Source: Caulobacter sp. X
GTDB lineage: Bacteria; Pseudomonadota; Alphaproteobacteria; Caulobacterales; Caulobacteraceae
Length of the DNA: 64,000 nt
Reading direction: 5' to 3'
NCBI RefSeq assembly: GCF_002742635.1
Contig: NZ_PEGF01000001.1
Span: 1,426,001-1,490,000 of the forward strand
Shown: piece by piece, positions 28,031-38,979 of the stretch
Layout: every line of letters begins with the position of its first letter
Numbering within the stretch: position 1 is the first letter of the stretch
Translations under genes and position numbers: made by a program
The notes under the pieces: generated by a model
The model's input: only the letters and a program-made list of their open reading frames with translations
What the model was told of the DNA's origin: nothing
The model's database searches: none

Positions 28031-29014
28031 CTATCCCGGATCCGTCCACCCCGGGGCCCGCAAGTTGGCGGCCGCGATCAGCTTCTTGCGATAGATCCCG
28101 ATCATGTGGTCGTCGATCAGCGGGAACTTGCGCGTGACCAGCCACAACACGCTGAAGACGCCCAGCCAGACGCCCAGCAGGAACGGGGTGCGATCATAGC
28201 GCTTGGGCGGGTCGCCAAGACGCCCCAGCACCCGCACGTCGCCGCTGTGCTGGTAGCCGAGATAGGGCGGCGGCACGGCCGGAACGATGTCCAGCCCGTT
28301 GACCAGGCGATAGTGCGGGCACTTGACCTGGGCGTCGAAGCTGCGCTGGCCGACGCGCGGCGAGCCGAAGGTGTAGCAGGCCGCCAGGATGTCGCGCTCG
28401 AAGGCGGCCGAGGCGATCTGCGCCAGGGCGCCGCCCAGAGAGTGGCCCGTGATGTAGAGACCCTTGTCCTGGGGCACGCGCGCGCTGGCGAGGTCCTTGG
28501 CGATCGCGTCCTCGACGCTCCGGAACGCCCTGAGGAAGCCCTCGTGGACGCGGACGGTGTCGTCCCCGGCGCGCAGCGGCTGGCGGCCGGACGCCAGATT
28601 GACCTCCCAGTCCGCCAGGTCCTGGGTGCCGCGAAACGCCAGCACCGTCATCTGGTCGCTGGTCGCCAGATAGGCCTGGGTTCCGATCGACGTCGTGTAG
28701 GTGGCCACCAGCTCGAAGCCGCCCTTCTTGAGCCGCGCCCGCATGGTCCCCAGGCTGACGCCCGTCGGGTCCTCGAAGTTGTCGTAGGCGATGGCGCACA
28801 GCGAGGCCATTAGGGCGCAGGTGCGGTCGGAATAGGCCGCTCGCCAGGTCGGCGCGGCGGCGACCATGGCGTCCGTGATCGGCGTCAGGCGCTCGGCCAG
28901 CGCCTTGGCCTCCAAGACGACGGCGTCGAAGCGCGCCTGAAGTTGACGGACCTCGGCTTCGTCGTCCGGGGCGGCCCCCGTGGCGGCTCCGGCCTTCTTC
29001 GTCTTGACGGCCAT
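28031..29014 (-). CDS. Class 3 lipase-type alpha/beta hydrolase
   Basis: A 327-residue lipase-fold protein. The nucleophile elbow GHSLGG centres on Ser192, and LAFRGT (126-131) is the oxyanion-side motif of Lipase_3 enzymes. The likely acid is the Asp in VNGLDIVPAVPP, with the His in the C-terminal part. It has no signal peptide but a C-terminal hydrophobic segment (LLGVWLGVFSVLWLV), suggesting membrane association. I start at ATG 29014, behind a GAGGCGAGG ribosome-binding site; a longer frame adds an unlikely Cys-rich leader. Confidence 0.88.
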   Translation of the reverse strand: MAVKTKKAGAATGAAPDDEAEVRQLQARFDAVVLEAKALAERLTPITDAMVAAAPTWRAAYSDRTCALMASLCAIAYDNFEDPTGVSLGTMRARLKKGGFELVATYTTSIGTQAYLATSDQMTVLAFRGTQDLADWEVNLASGRQPLRAGDDTVRVHEGFLRAFRSVEDAIAKDLASARVPQDKGLYITGHSLGGALAQIASAAFERDILAACYTFGSPRVGQRSFDAQVKCPHYRLVNGLDIVPAVPPPYLGYQHSGDVRVLGRLGDPPKRYDRTPFLLGVWLGVFSVLWLVTRKFPLIDDHMIGIYRKKLIAAANLRAPGWTDPG

Positions 29015-29117
29015 GCCCTCGCCTCGCTGCCGCCGGCGCGCCAACACGCCTAGGGAGCATTCAAGGCAGCCACAACTCGCGCCGGGAAGCAATCGTCAAG
29101 GACGAGCGGCGGAACGC

Positions 29118-29450
29118 TCAGGCGCCTTCCTCGTCCACGTAGATCACCACCGGCTTGCCGCGCGACAGCGGCTCCCAGCCGGCCTCGATGGCCGAGGCGA
29201 TGGCCTTGGCGACGACGCGGACGGGGATCTGCGAGGGCTTCAGCGGCGGGGCGCTGAACTTGGGCTTGGGGCCAGGCGGGAACTCGATCATCGCCTCGCG
29301 CTGACCCTCCTTGTGGCGGACGGCCAGCACCTTGCCGTGGCGCTCGGACGGGTCGTAGGACCATTGCGGCAGACGATGCAGCCGCCAGACATAGGGGTCT
29401 CCGTCGACCTCGATGTCGAATTCCGTGATGAGCTTGGTGGTCTTGGCCAT
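29118..29450 (-). CDS. Conserved hypothetical protein
   Basis: A 110-residue soluble protein of unknown family (start MAKTTKLITEFDIEVDGDPY). It alternates beta-strand-like segments (PYVWRLHRLPQWSYDP) with a Pro/Lys-rich turn (PPGPKPKFSAPPLKPSQ). No signal peptide, membrane segment or catalytic motif is recognisable. It ends in VVIYVDEEGA. It shares strand with the lipase gene downstream, 103 bp away. Confidence 0.65.
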   Translation of the reverse strand: MAKTTKLITEFDIEVDGDPYVWRLHRLPQWSYDPSERHGKVLAVRHKEGQREAMIEFPPGPKPKFSAPPLKPSQIPVRVVAKAIASAIEAGWEPLSRGKPVVIYVDEEGA

Positions 29451-29499
29451 GCGGGGAGATACCGCGACACGGCTTCAAGAAAAAGGGCCGCGTTCCAAT

Positions 29500-29791
29500 C
29501 CCCTCTCTCATGGAGAGAGGGAGGGGCCCGCCGCGGAGCGGTGGGAGGGTGAGTGGGTACGTCAGTTCCAGCAAGCCCACCATCGTCATCCCGCGCTTTA
29601 TGCGCGGGACCCATGGTTCAGCTTCCATGTGAGAGCGTGGGTGATCTCCACACGTGCGGCGGACAAATGGGTCCCGCGCATGAAGCGCGGGATGACGGCT
29701 TAGATCCGGATTTCGCCGGCCAGCCGTGAAACCACTCACCCTCCCATCGCCGGGGGCGATGGGCCCCTCCCTCTCTCACAGAGAGAGGGGC
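29500..29791. repeat. Nested inverted repeats between two gene ends
   Basis: The 351-bp gap 29451-29801 is largely filled by two inverted repeats nested one within the other. The outer arms are 29500-29556 (with CCCTCTCTCATGGAGAGAGG) and 29732-29791 (ending GAGAGAGGGG), which pair over much of 50 bp including CTCACCCTCCC/GGGAGGGTGAG. The inner arms are 29586-29613 (TCATCCCGCGCTTTATGCGC) and 29667-29695 (its imperfect complement, AGCGCGGGATGA). No gene is seen here. It separates the hypothetical gene from the end of clpB. Confidence 0.75.
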
Positions 29792-29801
29792 TCACCTAAC
29801 C

Positions 29802-32381
<2,580 letters not shown>

Positions 32382-32451
32382 AATGTCCCCTTCCTAGGCG
32401 GATCGGAGCCCATCGCCTTGATCAAGCACAATAGGTCCGAGCGGGATTTAG

Positions 32452-32471
32452 GTGTGGCTGATTAGCCACAC
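32452..32471 (-). terminator. Hairpin after the M48 protease gene
   Basis: GTGTGGCT-N4-AGCCACAC is a perfect 8-bp stem directly after the M48 gene stop (32477) on the minus strand. No T run follows. It lies between the M48 stop and the clpB start, so it could isolate clpB from upstream transcription. Confidence 0.45.
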
Positions 32472-32476
32472 AAGGC

Positions 32477-33247
32477 CTACCAGCCCTTGCTCGCCAGATA
32501 TCTTTCCAGGGCCTGGATCCGCACCGCGTCGGACGGGTGGGTCGAGCCCAGATCGCCCTCCGCGCCCTTGGCGTTCTGGGCCTCGTCCATGGCCTGCATG
32601 TTCCGCCACAGCTTCACCGCCTCGCGCGGGCGGTAACCGGCGCGCTGCATGAAGTCGACGCCCAGGCGATCGGCCTCAAGCTCCTGCTTGCGCGAGAACG
32701 GCAGCAGCACGCCGTACCTGGCCGCGTCGTCGCCGTGGTCCTTCAGAAGCTTGCCGAAATCACTGCTCCCGGCCGCCGCGCCGGCGATGCCCAGCAGCAC
32801 CTTGGCCGTGGTCTGCTGCGAGGCGCGCTCGGCCGCGTGGTGGGCGACGACGTGGCCGGCCTCGTGGCCGATCACCGCGGCCAGTTGGTCGTCGTTCTGG
32901 ACCATGGACAGCAGCCCCACCGTCACCCCGACATGGCCGCCCGGCAACACGAAGGCGTTCGGCGCCTCGTCCAGGAACACCGCGTAGTCCCAGGGCCTGT
33001 TCGAAAGCCCCGCCGCCTCGATCACGCGCTGGCCGACGGCCCGCACGCGGTCGTTCTTGCGCGGCTCCTTGGAGATGTAGGCGGTGCGCAGGGTGTCGGC
33101 CCAGGCCTTCTCGCCATCGCGGGCCAGGCTGTCGTCGTTGACGATCAGCAGCTGATCGCGTCCGAGGTCGGCGTTGTACGCGCAGCCGCCCAACGCGGTC
33201 GCGGCGGCCAGGAGCAGCGGCAGGGTCAGGCGACGAAGAAAGGCCAT
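32477..33247 (-). CDS. M48 family zinc metalloprotease lipoprotein (BepA/LoiP-like)
   Basis: A 256-residue lipoprotein protease. The signal peptide ends in lipobox ATALGGC (lipidated Cys22), and the HEAGH zinc motif is at 128-132 in VIGHEAGHVVAHH; the third ligand is the Glu in EADRLGVDFM. Periplasmic M48 lipoproteins of this type degrade misfolded outer-membrane proteins. The substrate is inferred from the family. I start at ATG 33247; upstream in-frame residues would disrupt the signal peptide. Confidence 0.9.
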   Translation of the reverse strand: MAFLRRLTLPLLLAAATALGGCAYNADLGRDQLLIVNDDSLARDGEKAWADTLRTAYISKEPRKNDRVRAVGQRVIEAAGLSNRPWDYAVFLDEAPNAFVLPGGHVGVTVGLLSMVQNDDQLAAVIGHEAGHVVAHHAAERASQQTTAKVLLGIAGAAAGSSDFGKLLKDHGDDAARYGVLLPFSRKQELEADRLGVDFMQRAGYRPREAVKLWRNMQAMDEAQNAKGAEGDLGSTHPSDAVRIQALERYLASKGW

Positions 33248-33362
33248 GGGCTCGGCGGCGAATGTTTCCAACACGACACAAGCTTATCGCGAGCGATCGC
33301 GAGACGCGCAACAACTCAAGCACCACCGTCGCAGGCCGAGGCGACAACATCGCGCCTCCAAC

Positions 33363-33394
33363 GAAAAAGGGAACCGCTTTCACGGCTCCCTTTC
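33363..33394 (-). terminator. Rho-independent terminator of the DUF4167 gene
   Basis: On the minus strand, GGGAGCC-GTGAAAGC-GGTTCCC is followed by a TTTTTCG run, 29 bp downstream of the DUF4167 gene. Stem plus T run make it a good intrinsic terminator. Confidence 0.7.
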
Positions 33395-33422
33395 GTATGT
33401 CTCGGCGTCTGTCCCCGAAGGA

Positions 33423-34517
33423 TCAGCCCTCGTCGGAACCGCTCTCGGCCGGAGCGCCTTCGCCCGACTCGAAGCTGCGCGGGGCGCGGCGGCGGCGGGG
33501 CTTCTTGACCTCTTCGCCGTCGGCCGAGGCTTCGGGCGCGGGCGCGGCCTCGGGGGCGGCGCGTTCGGTCTTGCGGCCGAGGAACGCCGGGGCGTGGCTG
33601 ACGGCGCCGTCCTGGCCGCGCAGCAGGGGCGAGCCCTCGCTGGCCGACGCCTCGGCGGTCAGGGGCGAGGCTTCCGGCTCGATCACGGCCATCGGATCGC
33701 GCTCGCCGCGCGGCTGCCAGTCGCGGTCGCGATTGCGGTCGCGGCGGCGGCGGCCTTCGCGGAATTCGCCCTCGCCCTGAGGCTGGTCGCCCTCGGCGGC
33801 GGGCCGGTCGTCGCGGGGACGATCGTCACGGTCGCGGAAGCGGTCTTCGCGAGGACGGTCGTCCCGGGGACGGTCGTCGCGCGGGCGGTCGTCACGGGGG
33901 CGGTCGTCACGGGGACGATCATCGCGGGGACGGTCGTCGCGGTTGCGATCCCGATCGCGGTCGCGATCGTCACGGTCGCGCCAGCGGTCGCGATCACGGT
34001 TGCGATCGTCTCGGTTACGATCGTCACGGGGGCGATCATCGCGGTTGCGGTCGCGATCGCGATTGCGGTCCCGGTCGCGGCTTTCGAAGCGGTCGCGGCG
34101 TTGCTCGCCGCCCTCGCCCTCGCCGCCCTCGCCCTGGGCCTGGCCCTCGGCCGGCGTCTCGGCGACTTCCGGCTCTTCCGGCGGCTCGGCCTCGAAGTCG
34201 ATCTCGTAGGCGGCGTAGACGTCCTTGCCGACGATGTCGGCCACCGGACGATTCGGTTGGATGGCGCGCAGGACGCGGAAGTAGTGCTCGGCGTGCTGCA
34301 GATAGTTTTCCGCGAGCACCCGGTCGCCGGACGACGAGGCGTCGCGAGCCAGCTGCTGGTACTTCTCGTAGACGCTCTGGGCCGCGCCGCGCACCTTCAC
34401 GCCTTCCGGACCGTTCGAGTCGAACGCGCGGTTAGCGTTGTGCTGCTGAGGCTTGCCGCCGTTGCCGCCGCGATTGTTGCGGCCGCGTTGGCGCTTCATG
34501 CCTTTGAAATCTCTCAT
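33423..34517 (-). CDS. DUF4167 protein with a long Arg/Asp-rich repeat
   Basis: A 364-residue protein. The N-terminal 90 residues are the alphaproteobacterial DUF4167 domain (RGRNNRGGNGGKPQQHN, then SVYEKYQQLARDASSSGDRV and a YLQHAEHYFRVLRA helix). From about 125 to 240 it is almost entirely RDRDRDDRPRDD-type repeats, then a low-complexity tail ending in a basic RRRRAPRSFESG. It resembles a flexible RNA-binding or condensate-forming protein; function unproven. I start at ATG 34517 (AGAAGAGAAC upstream). Neighbouring prmC suggests a translation-related role. The repeat makes the opposite strand look like a long Val/Ala frame, which is not a gene. Confidence 0.85.
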   Translation of the reverse strand: MRDFKGMKRQRGRNNRGGNGGKPQQHNANRAFDSNGPEGVKVRGAAQSVYEKYQQLARDASSSGDRVLAENYLQHAEHYFRVLRAIQPNRPVADIVGKDVYAAYEIDFEAEPPEEPEVAETPAEGQAQGEGGEGEGGEQRRDRFESRDRDRNRDRDRNRDDRPRDDRNRDDRNRDRDRWRDRDDRDRDRDRNRDDRPRDDRPRDDRPRDDRPRDDRPRDDRPREDRFRDRDDRPRDDRPAAEGDQPQGEGEFREGRRRRDRNRDRDWQPRGERDPMAVIEPEASPLTAEASASEGSPLLRGQDGAVSHAPAFLGRKTERAAPEAAPAPEASADGEEVKKPRRRRAPRSFESGEGAPAESGSDEG

Positions 34518-34776
34518 GTTCTCTTCTGAACCTGTCCGGGAGGTCAGTCTTGAGCTGGCGCATCCGGCCTTGCTGGTCTCTAGGCGGGTCGACCCCTCGT
34601 CGATGTCAGAGACACTGGTTTCCGTAGAGCCCCCGCCCTGCTCTTTGCGGCGCGGCGACCGGCGGACCGGGCGCGCCTGCCGGGGGAGCCTCGCCAGCAC
34701 CCAACGCCCTTAGGCGTCAGCGCTTGCTTTTCCCATCACCCGGCGATCTGGAAGGAGACAGGACTCGTCTAGCGGT

Positions 34777-35646
34777 TCACGCCCCGGTTTCCAAGGGATT
34801 TTTCACCCCGGTCACCACACGGTCGTGCGTGGACAGGTCCTTGATCGTCCGAACCTGTTGCGCGCCCGCCGCGCGGAACAGAGCCTCGACGGCCTTGGAC
34901 TGGTCGTAGCCGATCTCGACGGCGAACATGCCGCCGGGCTTGAGCACCCGCAGGATCTCCGGCGCCAGCAGGCGGTAGGCGTCCAGGCCGTCGGCGCCGC
35001 CGTCCAGCGCCAGGCGCGGTTCGTGGTCGCGAACCTCCGGCTCCAGCGTCTCGATCACCGCCGAGGGAATGTAGGGCGGGTTGGAGACCACGAGGTCGAA
35101 GCTGGCGTCGGCCAGGCCCGCCGTCCAGTCGCCGTGCATCAGCGCCGCGCGGTTGTTCAAATCGAGGTTGGCGGCGTTGTCGCGCGCCACGGCCAGGGCT
35201 TCGTTGGACGCATCCACGCCCAGCCCCTTGGCCGCCGGCCGCTCGGCCAGCACCGCCAGCAGGATCGTGCCCGAGCCGACGCCCAGATCCAGCATCGAGA
35301 ACGGCATGCTCTCGGGAAAAGCCTTCAGCACCTCGTCGACGATGACCTCGGTCTCGGGACGCGGGGTCAGGACGTTCTTGTTCACCTGCAGCAGGATCTT
35401 CCAGAAACCCTTGCGGCCGATGATGTGGCTGACCGGTTCGCGGCGGGCGCGGCGGGTCAGGAACTCTTCGAGCATCGCCGACTGCTCGGCGGTCAGTTCG
35501 CGATAGGGATCAGTGACGATCTCGGTGCGGGTGACGCCGGCGGCGACCTCCAGCATCAGGCGCGCGTCGATCGAGGGCTGATCGATGCCGGCGTCCTTCA
35601 GACGATCCTTGGCGGCGGTCCAGGCTTTGACGAGGGTCTGGGTCAT
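34777..35646 (-). CDS. prmC: Release factor glutamine methyltransferase PrmC (HemK)
   Basis: A 289-residue N5-glutamine methyltransferase that modifies the GGQ glutamine of peptide release factors RF1 and RF2. The AdoMet-binding motif MLDLGVGSGTILLAVL is near residues 118-133 and the catalytic NPPY motif is in VSNPPYIPSAVIE (about 186-198). The start ATG at 35646 matches the family length. In many alphaproteobacteria prfA precedes prmC; here the toxin-antitoxin pair parDE lies upstream in the opposite direction, so prfA is not adjacent. Confidence 0.96.
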   Translation of the reverse strand: MTQTLVKAWTAAKDRLKDAGIDQPSIDARLMLEVAAGVTRTEIVTDPYRELTAEQSAMLEEFLTRRARREPVSHIIGRKGFWKILLQVNKNVLTPRPETEVIVDEVLKAFPESMPFSMLDLGVGSGTILLAVLAERPAAKGLGVDASNEALAVARDNAANLDLNNRAALMHGDWTAGLADASFDLVVSNPPYIPSAVIETLEPEVRDHEPRLALDGGADGLDAYRLLAPEILRVLKPGGMFAVEIGYDQSKAVEALFRAAGAQQVRTIKDLSTHDRVVTGVKNPLETGA

Positions 35647-35694
35647 GGGCGGGGCATTTAGCGCGTTGGGCGGCGGGAGGCGAGATTGAATGCG

Positions 35695-35711
35695 ATACCA
35701 GTTTTTGGTAT
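35695..35711. promoter_or_regulatory. Palindromic operator upstream of parD
   Basis: ATACCA-N5-TGGTAT is a perfect 6-bp inverted repeat 11 bp ahead of the parD start. Antitoxins of the ParD (RHH) class bind such palindromes to repress their own operon. It also overlaps the upstream region of the divergent prmC gene. Confidence 0.65.
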
Positions 35712-35721
35712 TGATCCGCGC

Positions 35722-35988
35722 ATGGCCAGCAAAAATACCTCCGTGACCCTGGGCGACCACTTCCAGGCTTTCATCGACAGCCAGGTCGCTGATGGGCGGT
35801 ATGGTTCCGCGAGCGAGGTCATAAGGGCTGGACTGCGCCTGCTGGAGGACAACGAAGCCAAGCTGAAGGCGCTGCGCGCCGCGCTGATCGAGGGCGAGGA
35901 AAGCGGCTTCATCGAGGATTTCGACTTCGACGCTTTCATTGAAAAGAAGCTGCGGGCCTCGGCTCCCCCAGGCTTCCACGAAGAATGA
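35722..35988 (+). CDS. parD1: ParD1 antitoxin (ribbon-helix-helix)
   Basis: An 88-residue antitoxin with an N-terminal RHH DNA-binding domain (SVTLGDHFQAFIDSQVADGR, GSASEVIRAGLRLLE) and an acidic C-terminal tail (SGFIEDFDFDAFIEKK) that wraps the toxin. It resembles closely, from memory, C. crescentus ParD1, whose complex with ParE1 has been crystallised. I start at ATG 35722; a longer upstream frame has no support and would cover the operator. Stop overlaps parE by ATGA. Confidence 0.94.
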   Translation: MASKNTSVTLGDHFQAFIDSQVADGRYGSASEVIRAGLRLLEDNEAKLKALRAALIEGEESGFIEDFDFDAFIEKKLRASAPPGFHEE

Positions 35989-36275
35989 AACCATACCGGC
36001 TGTCACGTTGCGCCAGGGCCGATCTCGACGACATCTGGGACTACTCCGAACACCGGTGGGGAGCCCAGCAGGCGGCCGACTATGTGCGCCAGATCCGAAT
36101 GTCGATCGAGATGATCGCCGAGCGACCCGATCTGGGATGGCCCGACGACAGCCTTCGCCCCGGCTACCGACGCCGCGCCGCCGGTTCGCATGTGATTTTC
36201 TATAGAATTGGCGCCCAGATCGAGATTGTCCGGGTGCTGCACCAGAGCATGAACGCGAGGGCGCTTTTGAGCTGA
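35985..36275 (+). CDS. parE1: ParE1 toxin (RelE/ParE family)
   Basis: A 96-residue ParE toxin: LSRCARADLDDIWDYSEHRW start, RPDLGWPDDSLRPGYRRR middle and the SHVIFYRIG...IVRVLHQSMNA end are all diagnostic. In C. crescentus ParE1 inhibits growth and division, and it is bound by ParD1. ATG overlaps the parD stop, so antitoxin and toxin are co-translated. No other genes are in the operon. Confidence 0.94.
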   Translation: MKPYRLSRCARADLDDIWDYSEHRWGAQQAADYVRQIRMSIEMIAERPDLGWPDDSLRPGYRRRAAGSHVIFYRIGAQIEIVRVLHQSMNARALLS

Positions 36276-36278
36276 CGC

Positions 36279-37040
36279 TTAGCCCACAGCCACCCCATCC
36301 CCCTCCGCCACCGCGCCGCCGACCGTCACCGACAGATAGATTCCGCAGAACATGTGGCCGTAGAGGTCGAACAGCGCCTTGACGAGGTCGGCGTCGCGTT
36401 CGCCGGCGCCCGGATCGACGTGAGTGGCTGCGCAGCGGACGATGGGTTTCAGCACCTGCGCGGTCGCCCCGCCGATGCTCAGCGTCCGGCCGGTCCAGTC
36501 GTTCTCGACCCAGGCCGGCCAGCCTTCGACATAGAGATTGGCGCGAAAGCGCAGGGGATCCAGCGCGCGGCCGATACGCTGACCAAGGTCTCGCACGCTG
36601 GCCAGGTTCACGATCGAGACGAAGCCGGACTTGCTGTCCATGAAGCGGTGCGCGCCCGGGCCTTCGATCACCTTCAGAGGCCCCGAAGCTTTCTCGCCCA
36701 GAAAGGCGGCCAGCCAGGCCTCGAAGCCCGCGCGTCCGGCCGGAGCGCGCAGGTCGCCGGCGAAGTCCGGATGTCCGTGGGCCTTGGCGGAGAGCACGCT
36801 GCTGGCCTCGTCATAGGCGGTGCGCACGCGGGCGACCGCCGGGATCTTGGCCAGCACCGTGAACTTCATCTTCGAGATGTGGTCCGGCGCGGCCGGATCG
36901 AAACCGCTCGGCCCGTCCTCGACGGCGTACAGCCGATCGCAGGGAAAACACGCCCCCGCCTCCAGCGTGACGGCGCTCAGCCGCTCGGGCGTGAACCCCT
37001 TGACGGGGTGGCGGTACAGCGAGGCGATCTTGGCGTCCAT
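36279..37040 (-). CDS. MOSC domain protein (YcbX/mARC-like)
   Basis: A 253-residue protein with a MOSC_N domain (IASLYRHPVKGFTPERLSAV, about 5-24) and a C-terminal MOSC domain. The latter carries the conserved Cys in PIVRCAATHVDPGAGERD, which in this family ligates the molybdenum cofactor. Members reduce N-hydroxylated bases and related compounds. No ferredoxin domain is fused, unlike YcbX of E. coli. It follows parE by 3 bp convergently. Start at ATG 37040. Confidence 0.85.
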   Translation of the reverse strand: MDAKIASLYRHPVKGFTPERLSAVTLEAGACFPCDRLYAVEDGPSGFDPAAPDHISKMKFTVLAKIPAVARVRTAYDEASSVLSAKAHGHPDFAGDLRAPAGRAGFEAWLAAFLGEKASGPLKVIEGPGAHRFMDSKSGFVSIVNLASVRDLGQRIGRALDPLRFRANLYVEGWPAWVENDWTGRTLSIGGATAQVLKPIVRCAATHVDPGAGERDADLVKALFDLYGHMFCGIYLSVTVGGAVAEGDGVAVG

Positions 37041-37146
37041 GGCGCGGCACCATCCGGCTCGACTCGCGCCATGGCAAGGCTTGGCTGGTCCCAGGGCCGG
37101 AACGGAGCGCGGCGATCGGGGTTCTTGCAACTCCGGAGGGCGCTTC

Positions 37147-38358
37147 ATGAGCGACGCAAAGCCGCGTCCGATCCTGTCCTGGCTGCGATCCCGGCCCTAC
37201 CACCTGGCGCCGTGGATCGTGCTGCTGGCCGCCGCGCCGTTCGCCTTGCCCCGCAAGCGGACCGAGACGCCGATCGACGACCCGCCGGGCCTGTCAGAAG
37301 CCCGCGCCATGCCGCCCCACGACTTCGAGGCGGCCGAGCCGCGCCGAGGCCGGGCCGCGCATCATCCGGTCCATATTCCCCTGCTTGGCTGGCGCGACAT
37401 CGTCTGGCGGACCTGGCGCGAGATCGGCGTCGACCGGCTCCCCGCCGTCGCCGGAGGCGTCACCTTCTACACCCTGCTGGCCCTGATCCCCGCGATCGGC
37501 GCCTTCGTGTCGCTGTACGGCCTGTTCGCCGACGTGCGCACGGTCGAGCAGCAACTGCGCGACATGGCCGGCGTCTTCCCCCCGTCCGTGGTCAAGATCG
37601 TCGGCGAGCAGATGCTGCGCCTGGCCAGCCAGGGCGAGACCAAGCTGGGCGTGGCGTTCGGCTTTTCGCTGCTGCTGTCGGTGTGGAGCGCCAACGCCAG
37701 CATGCGAACGCTCTTCGACGGGCTGAACATCGCCTATGACGAGGAGGAGAAGCGCCACATCGTGCGGCGCACCCTGCTTAGCTACGGCTTCACCGTCTGC
37801 GCCCTGGTCTATGCCGCCGCCGTGTCGAGCGTCCTGATCGTCACGCCGTGGCTGATGAAGGCCGCGCGGCTGCCGGCGCTGGACGCCTTCTGGGGCCCGA
37901 TCCGCTGGGTGATGGTGATGGCGATGACGGCGGTCGCCTTCGCCGTGCTCTACCGCTTCGCCCCCAGCCGGGCGCAGGCGCGGTGGCGGTGGGTCTGGAT
38001 CGGAGCCGTCACGGCGTCGGCGGGCTGGCTGGTCGGTTCGCTGGGCTTTTCGACCTACGTCAACCGCGTCGCCCACTTCGACGCGACCTATGGGCCGCTG
38101 GGGGCGATCATCGCCTTCATGGTCTGGGTGTGGTTCTCGATCATGGCGATCCTGATCGGCGCCGAGCTGAACGCCGAGATCGAGCACCAGACCGCCGTCG
38201 ACTCCACCACCGGCCCCGAGCAGCCGATGGGCGCGCGCGGGGCGGCCATGGCCGACACGGTGGGCCTGGCCTTCCATCCCTGGGAGCTGATCCGCCGCGA
38301 GGCCGGGGTCGTGAAGCGGATGACCGGCGGCGCGTGGAAACGCGTGCGCGGGCGCTAG
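37147..38358 (+). CDS. YihY/BrkB family membrane protein
   Basis: A 403-residue protein with six to seven hydrophobic segments after a basic, Pro-rich cytoplasmic N-terminus. The YihY/BrkB signature VTFYTLLALIPAIGAFVSLY (about residues 107-126) and GFSLLLSVWSANASMRTLFD are present. Family members were once annotated ribonuclease BN; membrane function is unproven. An FFF-free tail ends in RVRGR. It starts at ATG 37147, close to the divergent MOSC gene. Confidence 0.88.
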   Translation: MSDAKPRPILSWLRSRPYHLAPWIVLLAAAPFALPRKRTETPIDDPPGLSEARAMPPHDFEAAEPRRGRAAHHPVHIPLLGWRDIVWRTWREIGVDRLPAVAGGVTFYTLLALIPAIGAFVSLYGLFADVRTVEQQLRDMAGVFPPSVVKIVGEQMLRLASQGETKLGVAFGFSLLLSVWSANASMRTLFDGLNIAYDEEEKRHIVRRTLLSYGFTVCALVYAAAVSSVLIVTPWLMKAARLPALDAFWGPIRWVMVMAMTAVAFAVLYRFAPSRAQARWRWVWIGAVTASAGWLVGSLGFSTYVNRVAHFDATYGPLGAIIAFMVWVWFSIMAILIGAELNAEIEHQTAVDSTTGPEQPMGARGAAMADTVGLAFHPWELIRREAGVVKRMTGGAWKRVRGR

Positions 38359-38366
38359 CCCCCGTT

Positions 38367-38897
38367 TTAGCCCTTCGGCTGGATCCGCGACGGCTTGATG
38401 GCCCGCAGGGCGAACTTGAAGCCCTCGCCATTGTCCTCGCTGAACGCCAGATCGAAGTCGGCCTGGTAGAAGGCGCGGTAGTCGGTCATGGCCGTGCGGC
38501 CGACCTGCTCGTAGCGAGGCTGCTGCAGGAAGACGAGCGTCTCGGGCTGGATCACCCGGGTGTGCCCCGGATCGCCCCACGCCCAGCGCGAGGTCACCGA
38601 CGGACAGGTGGCGCATAGCAGGCCGCCGTGCTTCAGGATGCGCCAGAACTCGCTGAACTGCGCCAGGAAGAAGCGCCAATCACCTTGCTGACCGGTGTGC
38701 TCCAGCACCTCATAGGCGTGGATCTCGTCGAAATGGTCGTCGGCGAACGGATAGGGCAGGATGTTGAGGTCGTGGATGACGTCGGCGCCGGAGTGCGGAT
38801 CGATGTCCAGCGTGGTCAGGTCGTTCCATCCCGGATTGGACGCATCGCCGACGCGCTTGTCGCGGCTATTGCCGCAGCCGATCAGAAGTTCCGGCAT
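38367..38897 (-). CDS. Class I SAM-dependent methyltransferase
   Basis: A 176-residue methyltransferase with a short AdoMet core: LLIGCGNSRDKR at the N-terminus (motif I, though the usual GxGxG is reduced to GCGNS), TLDIDPHSGADVIHDLN (motif II) and VLEHTGQQGDWRFFL, typical of the UbiE/Methyltransf_11 type. Trp-rich region CPSVTSRWAWGDPGHTRV is unusual. The substrate is unknown. Start ATG at 38897 has GGGGG 6 nt upstream. Confidence 0.8.
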   Translation of the reverse strand: MPELLIGCGNSRDKRVGDASNPGWNDLTTLDIDPHSGADVIHDLNILPYPFADDHFDEIHAYEVLEHTGQQGDWRFFLAQFSEFWRILKHGGLLCATCPSVTSRWAWGDPGHTRVIQPETLVFLQQPRYEQVGRTAMTDYRAFYQADFDLAFSEDNGEGFKFALRAIKPSRIQPKG

Positions 38898-38979
38898 GCC
38901 CACCCCCGTGGTCAGCCCCTGGAGTTGGGGGCTTACTTCACGCTAAGCGATTCGAGCGCTCTCGCTGCACGGAAACGAT

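Noticed and set aside
33780..34090. Regular short DNA repeats resembling a CRISPR array
   Set aside because: Repeats are coding (Arg/Asp tract of the DUF4167 protein) and variably spaced, with no distinct spacers.
33174..34529. Plus-strand frame with long Val/Ala repeats opposite the DUF4167 gene
   Set aside because: Antisense reading of the Arg/Asp repeat; no signal or family features.
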